DNA of 10,853 nucleotides, taken from the NCBI GenBank assembly GCA_023435805.1, contig JAEZMC010000246.1, positions 1 through 10,853 of the forward strand, written 5' to 3'. Every line of letters begins with the position of its first letter. Positions within the stretch are counted from its first letter, which is position 1. The position numbers and the translations under genes are program-made. Positions 6,343-10,853 of this stretch are shown here, in pieces. The notes under the pieces are model-generated. The model saw only the letters and a program-made list of their open reading frames with translations, made no database searches and had not been told where the DNA came from. This DNA comes from Bacillota bacterium. GTDB lineage: Bacteria > Bacillota > Clostridia > Acetivibrionales > DTU013.

Positions 6343-7482
6343 ATGACTAAAAGAGAGCAATTGCTTGCAGCGATCAATCATGAAGAAGGAATGATTCCGT
6401 CGTGGACAATGGCGTTTTTTAATCTGGACCTGGCAAAGAAGCTGTTGGGCGAAGAGAACGTCATGACCGATTACCTTCCTTGTTCCGGCTTTAAAACCGG
6501 CTGTGCCGATGCGGACAACCGGGAAAGGAATGTCCGCTACGCACAGGCCGTAGACAATTTCGCCATTGCAGTTGGTAAAGGGGGCAACTTTGCCTTTGGC
6601 CACGGGGGGCCGGGCGAATTCCTGGACAAACTGGTTGAATCCGGAGAGAATTATGCCATCAGTGTATATGAGACAGGTGTGAAGAAGCTGACAAAGAAGA
6701 ATCCCCATTTTTATCATCATTACGATTACCCGATGGCAACACTGGAGGATATAGATGCCCTGGTGCTCCCCAACGCATCGGATCCAATCCGATATGAAGG
6801 AATTGATGAGGACGCGGCGTTTTATCGTAAATGCGGGTATTTGCCTTATGCCAATCTGAACGGGCTATTTTCTGCGATTCATTATTTTTGCTACCCTTAT
6901 GACAAAATTCTGATGGATCTGCTGCTGGAACCCGAACAAATCCGCACGCTGATCCGGAGGATTGCGGAATTTAACCTTACCGCTGCAGAACATCTGCTGC
7001 GGTGCGGTGTGGAAATGATAACAACCTGTGACGACCTTGGGGATGGACGCAGCCTGCTGTTTTCCCCGGAGGTTTTCCAGCAAATGTTTGCACCGTATTA
7101 TCATGAACTTGCCGAGCTATGCCATTCTTACGGGGCTGTGCTTCATCTTCACAGCCATGGTAATATACGTAAGGTATTGCCTATGCTGGCTGATGCAAAA
7201 ATCGACCTGATCAATCCCTTTGATCCGTATGAAGTTGGAGATATCGACGAAATCAAGGACCAATTCGGAAAAAGGATCACGATTGTCGGAGGAATGCATC
7301 GATATTTCTTCAACTCGGACCGTGAGCAGATGCGCAGTCTGATGTTGAAATCCGTCAACGCAGCCCGAAAAGGCGGGGGTTATATCTGGATGGATAACGG
7401 AGGTATTCCGGAGAATGTGACGAAGGAAACCTACAACTATTACCGGAACCTAAGCGCTGAGCTGCGGAGCAAAGGTGCCTGA
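6343..7482 (+). CDS. Uroporphyrinogen decarboxylase-fold protein (putative methyltransferase)
   Basis: A 379-residue cytoplasmic TIM-barrel protein of the UroD/MtaA/CmuA superfamily. True HemE enzymes carry an arginine-rich RxPxWxMRQAGR N-terminus; here there is only IPSWTMAFF, so haem synthesis is unlikely. The C-terminal half has family hallmarks: CDDLGDG (229-235) followed by FSPEVFQQMFAPYYHEL (240-256), then HLHSHGN (268-274) and INPFDP (290-295). In the corrinoid-dependent methyltransferases MtaA and MtbA the site equivalent to H270-S-H272-G is H-x-C-G and binds zinc; here a His replaces the Cys. Start ATG has GGGGAG 7 bases upstream. It is the last gene of the transporter operon, 14 bp after permease 2. 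Such genes recur beside sugar transporters in Clostridia, but their reaction is generally undefined. Methyl transfer to or from the imported compound is an inference; no corrinoid-binding protein is nearby. Confidence 0.85.
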   Translation: MTKREQLLAAINHEEGMIPSWTMAFFNLDLAKKLLGEENVMTDYLPCSGFKTGCADADNRERNVRYAQAVDNFAIAVGKGGNFAFGHGGPGEFLDKLVESGENYAISVYETGVKKLTKKNPHFYHHYDYPMATLEDIDALVLPNASDPIRYEGIDEDAAFYRKCGYLPYANLNGLFSAIHYFCYPYDKILMDLLLEPEQIRTLIRRIAEFNLTAAEHLLRCGVEMITTCDDLGDGRSLLFSPEVFQQMFAPYYHELAELCHSYGAVLHLHSHGNIRKVLPMLADAKIDLINPFDPYEVGDIDEIKDQFGKRITIVGGMHRYFFNSDREQMRSLMLKSVNAARKGGGYIWMDNGGIPENVTKETYNYYRNLSAELRSKGA

Positions 7483-7615
7483 TGATCAGCAATTTGCAGA
7501 ATTTTGTACGCGCCTTGTGAAGGATCGGAGGAGCCGGACGAAATTTTGACAGAATTGCATTGCGGTTATGGAAGACAAATCCTTAATGAGATAAATACAA
7601 AAATCAGCTTATTTT

Positions 7616-7643
7616 GACCGGCCTTTTGGTCTGAAGCCGGTTT
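7616..7643 (+). terminator. Weak terminator candidate after the UroD-fold gene
   Basis: ACCGGC (7617-7622) pairs with GCCGGT (7636-7641), with a possible wobble pair outside and a 13-base loop, then TTT. A competing stem GACC/GGTC shares the left arm. The T run also forms part of the next -35 box. The rest of 7483-7615 shows no convincing gene or structure. Confidence 0.35.
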
Positions 7644-7670
7644 GACAGTGCCTTGTATTTATTATATGAT
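7642..7670 (+). promoter_or_regulatory. Promoter of the ktrBA operon
   Basis: Perfect -35 box TTGACA (7642-7647), 17-bp spacer, -10 box TATGAT (7665-7670). The predicted transcription start is near 7677, only about six bases before the first paired base of the riboswitch-like RNA, which is typical spacing for a leader-controlled operon. Confidence 0.75.
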
Positions 7671-7682
7671 CATCTGGTAAAA

Positions 7683-7773
7683 CATGAGGGAGTAGTTGGC
7701 GAAGAAAGTCGCTTCAAGTCAACATGCATGACGGCGTATGCCGCCTGGCTTGGATGAAATAACCAGACTCATG
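7683..7773 (+). promoter_or_regulatory. Metal-ion riboswitch-like aptamer, resembling yybP-ykoY (Mn2+ class)
   Basis: The RNA is closed by a perfect stem P1, CATGAG (7683-7688) with CTCATG (7768-7773). Just inside come GGGAGUAG (7688-7695) on the 5' side and CAGAC on the 3' side, with GUU (7695-7697) able to pair with AAC (7761-7763). A first hairpin (GCGA/UCGC, 7699-7712) is followed by a second arm. That arm has CAAG (7715-7718) pairing with CUUG (7749-7752), the internal loop UCAACAU (7719-7725) facing CCUGG, and a distal CGGC/GCCG stem (7732-7743). The yybP-ykoY class is marked by GGGGAGUAGC in one loop, a GUC..CAAU-like loop, then CCGGCUU and AAGACC; the order and most key bases match. 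The following terminator overlaps the P1 3' strand, as expected for an on-switch. The downstream potassium transporter is unusual for a Mn2+ riboswitch. A sodium-sensing class (Na+-I, the former DUF1646 motif) or an undescribed relative is therefore possible; I cannot align to it from memory. Confidence 0.6.
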
Positions 7774-7806
7774 GATAGGTTTCGCCTATCTGTGAGTCTT
7801 TTGTTA
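7765..7806 (+). terminator. Leader terminator competing with the aptamer's P1 stem
   Basis: A 15-bp stem, 7765-7779 with 7785-7799, has two G-T wobbles and the loop TTTCG, and is followed by TTTTGTT. Its left arm contains CTCATG (7768-7773), which is also the 3' strand of P1. The two structures therefore exclude each other: P1 formed means read-through, P1 open means termination. Confidence 0.8.
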
Positions 7807-7854
7807 TATGATAATACAACTGCTTATGTTACGTGTTTTAAGAGAATATTATAT

Positions 7855-7864
7855 GAGGTGAGGG
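7855..7864 (+). promoter_or_regulatory. Ribosome binding site ahead of a non-standard ktrB start
   Basis: The purine run GAGGTGAGGG lies immediately before GAAT-ATT. Its GAGGTG part is 7 bases from the ATT codon at 7868. The ATG at 7853 inside the same stretch opens only ATG-AGG-TGA and cannot start the protein. Confidence 0.55.
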
Positions 7865-7867
7865 AAT

Positions 7868-9166
7868 ATTTCTACGACGACGGGAAAACGGCTGGCACCG
7901 GGAAGACTGATTGCTTTAGGCTTCGCAGCCGTGATCATGATAGGCACCTTGCTGCTGATGCTGCCGGTTTCCAGGAATGAAGGCATACAAATCAGTTTGA
8001 TCGATGCACTTTTTACCTCCACCAGTGCGGTTTGTGTAACAGGCCTTATAGCAATTGATGCAGCCGATAACTTTTCCGTTTTTGGACGCTTTGTGCTTGC
8101 TGGACTCATTCAGATCGGCGGGCTCGGTATAACCTCGATTGGCGTAGGCTTGATCATGCTGTCCGGAAGAAAAATTGATCTGCGTACGCGAACACTGGCC
8201 AGTGAGGCAATGAATTACGGCTCGCTGAAAGGCGTTGTGGCAATGGTCAGGGCGGTACTTGTCATGACGCTTTGTTTTGAGCTTGCCGGGACGCTCCTGA
8301 GCTTCCTGGTTTTTTCACAGGAGCATCCATTCTGGGAGGCTCTTGGTATCAGCGCCTTTCATTCGGTTGCAGCCTTTAACAACGCGGGCTTTGACATTCT
8401 CGGAGGAATGCGCAACCTGATACCGTATCAGGACAACGTGTTGCTGAATCTAACGACCTGCGGCCTGATTATCTTTGGCGGACTGGGCTTTTTTGTAATA
8501 CGGGAGGTCATCGAGAAACGATCGTTCCGCAAATTCAGCCTGCATACAAAGGTTGTATTAACGATGACAGGAGCGCTCCTGGTCGCGGGCACCCTGCTTT
8601 TGAAGACAACAGAGAATGTGACCTGGATGGGTGCATTCTTTAACAGCACATCAGCCAGAACGGCGGGCTTTTCCACCTATCCTCTGTCGGACTTTACCAA
8701 TGCCGGGTTGTTTACACTCATCATTCTGATGTTTATCGGAGCCTCTCCGGGGTCAACAGGCGGCGGTATAAAGACCACGACTTTTTTTGTACTGATCCAG
8801 GGAGTTTTTGCAGCATCAACGAAAAAGCACCCGCAGGCGTTCAAGAGGAGTTTGCCGCACGAACTTCTTTATAAAGCGTTTGTGATCATGATACTGTCTG
8901 TAACGGTGGTGATAATATCGACATTTCTGCTATGTATAGCAGAGCCGGAGATCCCTTTTATCAGTCTGCTCTTCGAGGCGACATCCGCTTTTGGAACGGT
9001 CGGGCTGTCGACGGGTATTACACCCGGACTGAGCGAATTCAGCAAGCTTGTCATCATCATTACAATGTATATCGGAAGACTGGGGCCGCTGGCCATTGCA
9101 TCACTTTGGGCATTCAAGCCCGTTACTGACGTTTCGTATGCGAAAGAAACGATAACGATTGGATAA
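7868..9166 (+). CDS. ktrB: KtrB/TrkH-family potassium transporter, channel-like subunit (probable ATT start)
   Basis: This is the membrane subunit of a Ktr/Trk potassium uptake system, a fused four-repeat channel fold. Numbered from the ATT, the four pore loops each keep the selectivity glycine: TSAVCVTGL (52-60), FNNAGF (170-175), RTAGF (264-268) and FGTVGLS (375-381). The Gly-rich stretch GASPGSTGGGIKTT (291-304) corresponds to the intramembrane gate loop. The frame reads through GKRLAPGRLIALGF into the first helix, the usual N-terminus of the family, so the first ordinary start (GTG at 7931) would cut off half of helix 1. Upstream of 7868 the frame meets TGA at 7859-7861. No ATG, GTG or TTG lies between; ATT at 7868 has the right distance from a ribosome binding site and gives 432 residues, while CTG at 7892 or 7907 lacks one. 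A sequencing error is the other explanation. The stop codon TAA runs into the ribosome binding site of ktrA. Confidence 0.85.
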   Translation: MSTTTGKRLAPGRLIALGFAAVIMIGTLLLMLPVSRNEGIQISLIDALFTSTSAVCVTGLIAIDAADNFSVFGRFVLAGLIQIGGLGITSIGVGLIMLSGRKIDLRTRTLASEAMNYGSLKGVVAMVRAVLVMTLCFELAGTLLSFLVFSQEHPFWEALGISAFHSVAAFNNAGFDILGGMRNLIPYQDNVLLNLTTCGLIIFGGLGFFVIREVIEKRSFRKFSLHTKVVLTMTGALLVAGTLLLKTTENVTWMGAFFNSTSARTAGFSTYPLSDFTNAGLFTLIILMFIGASPGSTGGGIKTTTFFVLIQGVFAASTKKHPQAFKRSLPHELLYKAFVIMILSVTVVIISTFLLCIAEPEIPFISLLFEATSAFGTVGLSTGITPGLSEFSKLVIIITMYIGRLGPLAIASLWAFKPVTDVSYAKETITIG

Positions 9167-9177
9167 GGAGGATTTGT

Positions 9178-9849
9178 ATGAAAAGGAAAAAAGTATCCGA
9201 GCTATATGGAATCATTGGTTTGGGACGATTCGGTTTTGCCCTTGCGCAGACGCTGGCGGAATCCGGCAAGGAAGTCCTTGTCGTAGATAACGATGAGCAA
9301 AAAATACATGAAGCCGTAGCCTTTACGGATAATGCATTCAAAGTAGAAGCGCTGACAGCTGAAAACTTACGGGAAATCGGCGTGCAGAATTGTGACACGG
9401 TCATTGTCTGTATCGGCGAGAAAATAGATGTCAGCATACTTGCTACGCTGACTGTAATCAAGATGGGTGTCAAACGTGTTATTTCAAAAGCCATCAGCGC
9501 CGAACAGGGCTGTGTCTTGGAAACGCTTGGCGCGGAGGTGGTTTATCCGGAACGCGATATGGCCATCAGGGTGGCAAAGAAGCTGATTGGTCCTAGAATT
9601 CTGGAATACATTTCACTCAGCGAAAATGTGGATATAAGTGAAATCGAGCTTACAGAAAAGGTAAGCGGAACAACGGTAAAAGAGCTGGATCTCAGACGCA
9701 GCTTTGGCTTGAATATTATTGCCTTGAGGAAAAATGAGAGGCTGGATACCGATATTGATCCGTCAATGAAGCTTTTAAGCGGCGATACGCTGATTGTTGT
9801 AGGGAAAAGTGATAATATTCAGCGTTTTGAGGAGTACCTGGAGATTTGA
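9178..9849 (+). CDS. ktrA: KtrA/TrkA-family RCK regulatory subunit of the potassium transporter
   Basis: A 223-residue cytoplasmic protein with one RCK unit, the size of KtrA and half that of proteobacterial TrkA. Residues 9-135 form the Rossmann-like RCK_N domain: GLGRFG (14-19) is the nucleotide-binding GxGxxG, and VVDNDE (35-40) ends strand 2 with acidic residues that hold the ribose. Residues about 143-223 form RCK_C (SGTTVKELDLRRSFGLNIIAL), the domain that binds c-di-AMP in the KtrA of Staphylococcus aureus and Bacillus subtilis. Eight copies make the ring that opens KtrB on ATP binding. ATG follows AAGGAGGA (9165-9172) by 5 bases and lies 11 bp after the ktrB stop, so the two are cotranscribed. 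A bidirectional terminator ends the operon. Confidence 0.93.
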   Translation: MKRKKVSELYGIIGLGRFGFALAQTLAESGKEVLVVDNDEQKIHEAVAFTDNAFKVEALTAENLREIGVQNCDTVIVCIGEKIDVSILATLTVIKMGVKRVISKAISAEQGCVLETLGAEVVYPERDMAIRVAKKLIGPRILEYISLSENVDISEIELTEKVSGTTVKELDLRRSFGLNIIALRKNERLDTDIDPSMKLLSGDTLIVVGKSDNIQRFEEYLEI

Positions 9850-9898
9850 TGCGGTTAAAGCATGTACAGGCGGCGCAGCGTTTGCGTCTCAGGGCAGC

Positions 9899-9935
9899 GT
9901 AAAGCCCCCGGAATAAAGACAGCCGGGGGCTTTAC
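9899..9935. terminator. Bidirectional terminator between ktrA and the epimerase gene
   Basis: A perfect 13-bp stem, GTAAAGCCCCCGG (9899-9911) with CCGGGGGCTTTAC (9923-9935), encloses an 11-base loop. On both strands the GC core is followed by TTT, so it can end both convergent transcripts. It lies 49 bp after the ktrA stop and 31 bp from the epimerase stop. Confidence 0.85.
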
Positions 9936-9966
9936 AGAGGGATTATATGAACCTGTCCGTTTTTTG

Positions 9967-10845
9967 TTATTTGACACGGATGAACTGACGGGCCGTTTTG
10001 GATTCACCTGGCTGGAGGCAGCTGATGCCGAGCTTTTTAGTGATATCTTTGTCATGTCCTTTCTGATCCACCATACCTGTCCAGGGCTCGATACAGACAA
10101 ACGGATTTTCTCCCTTCGGCGCCCACAATACACAGTAATCAAATCCAACGGATTCGACGGAAGTGAACGCGCCGCTCTTCATGCTGAAGAGTGATATTTT
10201 ATTTGGGTGAATATCCTTGAGCTCCAATATGGTGGAGCCATTTTCAAATCTGTTTTTAAGCGTCAGTCTGTCGCTTCCGTTAAATATATCATCGGATTTC
10301 CCGACTACCACGCCGTTTTCAAGAATAAGCCTGCCTGCGGATTGAGGGCCCTCGAACAGGAGCGCATAATCCTCCTGCATGGATTCTCCCTCGGTAATGG
10401 GGGACTTATAGGTGCTATGGGATCCCATTGAGAAATACATCGGTCCGCTGCCGGTGTTTTCGGCATTGTAGGTAACGATAAAGGTATCGCCCTGCAGTTC
10501 CTGTGTCAGTGTAAACCGAAATTCAAACGGGTAAATCTTTCGTGTCTCTTCGTTGGATACGAATTCCAAAACCAGCTTGGTATCGCTTTGAGATACGACA
10601 CGCATTTCATTTTCTCTGAGAAACCCGTTCGAAGGCAGGGAATAGCTCTTGCCGTTATAGATGTATTCATTGTCCGTCAAGCCGCCGCATATGGGGAAGC
10701 AGATCGTAGTACGGCGCGGCCAGTATTTGCTGTCATAATGCCAGTAATGTTCATTGCCGGTGTCTTTGTTGATAATACTTTCTATACCTCCGGCATAGGT
10801 CGATAGTGTGACCTTTAGTTTTTCGTTTTCAAGGTTGATAAGCAC
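9967..10845 (-). CDS. Aldose 1-epimerase (galactose mutarotase-like, LacX-type) family protein
   Basis: A 292-residue protein of the galactose-mutarotase superfold, which interconverts alpha and beta anomers of aldoses in the cytoplasm. Family marks in order: LENEKLKVTLST near the start, YWPRRTTICFPICGG (41-55), LPSNGFLRE (70-78), GSHSTY (141-146, His143) and CIEPWTGMVD (251-260, with the catalytic Glu253). In LacX-like relatives the third motif usually reads HGFxR; here Asn73 stands where the substrate-binding His is expected. His143 and Glu253 are kept. The frame remains open to the right edge. GTG at 10845 fits the expected N-terminus, but only 8 bases lie beyond it and they show no ribosome binding site, so the true start may be just outside. 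It converges on ktrA. Its substrate is unknown; a sugar from the neighbouring transporter is possible but not shown. Confidence 0.87.
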   Translation of the reverse strand: MLINLENEKLKVTLSTYAGGIESIINKDTGNEHYWHYDSKYWPRRTTICFPICGGLTDNEYIYNGKSYSLPSNGFLRENEMRVVSQSDTKLVLEFVSNEETRKIYPFEFRFTLTQELQGDTFIVTYNAENTGSGPMYFSMGSHSTYKSPITEGESMQEDYALLFEGPQSAGRLILENGVVVGKSDDIFNGSDRLTLKNRFENGSTILELKDIHPNKISLFSMKSGAFTSVESVGFDYCVLWAPKGENPFVCIEPWTGMVDQKGHDKDITKKLGISCLQPGESKTARQFIRVK

Positions 10846-10853
10846 TTGTACAC

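Noticed and set aside
6286..6720. 144-codon minus-strand frame opposite the end of permease 2 and the start of the UroD-fold gene
   Set aside because: It spans two well-supported genes on the other strand and shows no coherent domain.
7546..7620. 24-codon frame from TTG after a GGAGGAG at 7527
   Set aside because: The spacing is 12 bases, there is no recognisable product, and a TTG start is weak evidence for so short a peptide.
7683..7773. ydaO-type c-di-AMP riboswitch, common before ktr genes
   Set aside because: The leader is only about 90 nt and lacks the long conserved blocks of ydaO RNAs; GGGAGUAG and the two-arm layout fit yybP-ykoY better.
7738..7980. 80-codon plus-strand frame starting MPPGLDEITRL
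   Set aside because: It runs through the aptamer and the terminator and then overlaps ktrB in another frame. It has no ribosome binding site and no recognisable domain.
7931..9166. ktrB starting at GTG 7931
   Set aside because: It would remove the basic N-terminus and half of the first membrane helix, and no ribosome binding site precedes it.
9862..10194. 110-codon plus-strand frame opposite the epimerase
   Set aside because: It covers the bidirectional terminator and is antisense to a clear gene.

Overview
The window looks like chromosomal DNA of an anaerobic, fermentative member of the Bacillota (probably Clostridia). The pointers are an [FeFe]-hydrogenase maturation gene, strong AGGAGG-type ribosome binding sites, sigma-A-like promoters with 17-bp spacers, a lipoprotein-anchored sugar ABC transporter without its own ATPase gene, and a KtrAB-type potassium transporter. 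Genus cannot be assigned from the sequence alone. No mobile element, CRISPR array, tRNA or rRNA was seen.

Layout. (1) 1-722: 3' part of hydF, cut by the left edge. (2) 747-1966: a small four-helix EamA/DMT-type membrane protein on the minus strand and an acetate-type transporter (GPR1/FUN34/YaaH family) on the plus strand, divergently transcribed from two back-to-back promoters. (3) 2089-7482: a sugar-uptake locus on the plus strand. It holds a GntR/FCD regulator with its own promoter, then a promoter with a structured leader, a solute-binding lipoprotein, a strong hairpin, two CUT1 permeases that overlap by 8 bp, and a uroporphyrinogen-decarboxylase-fold enzyme. (4) 7483-7867: a 385-bp gene-free stretch that is not empty. 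It has a near-consensus promoter, an RNA resembling the yybP-ykoY metal-ion riboswitch, and a terminator whose stem competes with the aptamer's closing stem. (5) 7868-9849: ktrB and ktrA, the potassium channel-like subunit and its RCK gating ring. (6) 9899-9935: a bidirectional terminator. (7) 9967 to the right edge: an aldose 1-epimerase-like gene on the minus strand.

How the parts fit. The FCD regulator probably senses a small acid or sugar-derived metabolite and controls the adjacent transporter operon. The UroD-fold protein at the operon's end suggests that the imported compound, or something made from it, is a substrate for methyl transfer or decarboxylation; this is inference. The KtrAB operon appears to be controlled by transcription termination in its leader, with ligand binding predicted to turn it on.

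The two most interesting points are the ion-riboswitch-like RNA in front of a potassium transporter and the ktrB reading frame, which has no ATG, GTG or TTG where the protein must begin: the best candidate is an ATT codon behind a good ribosome binding site.
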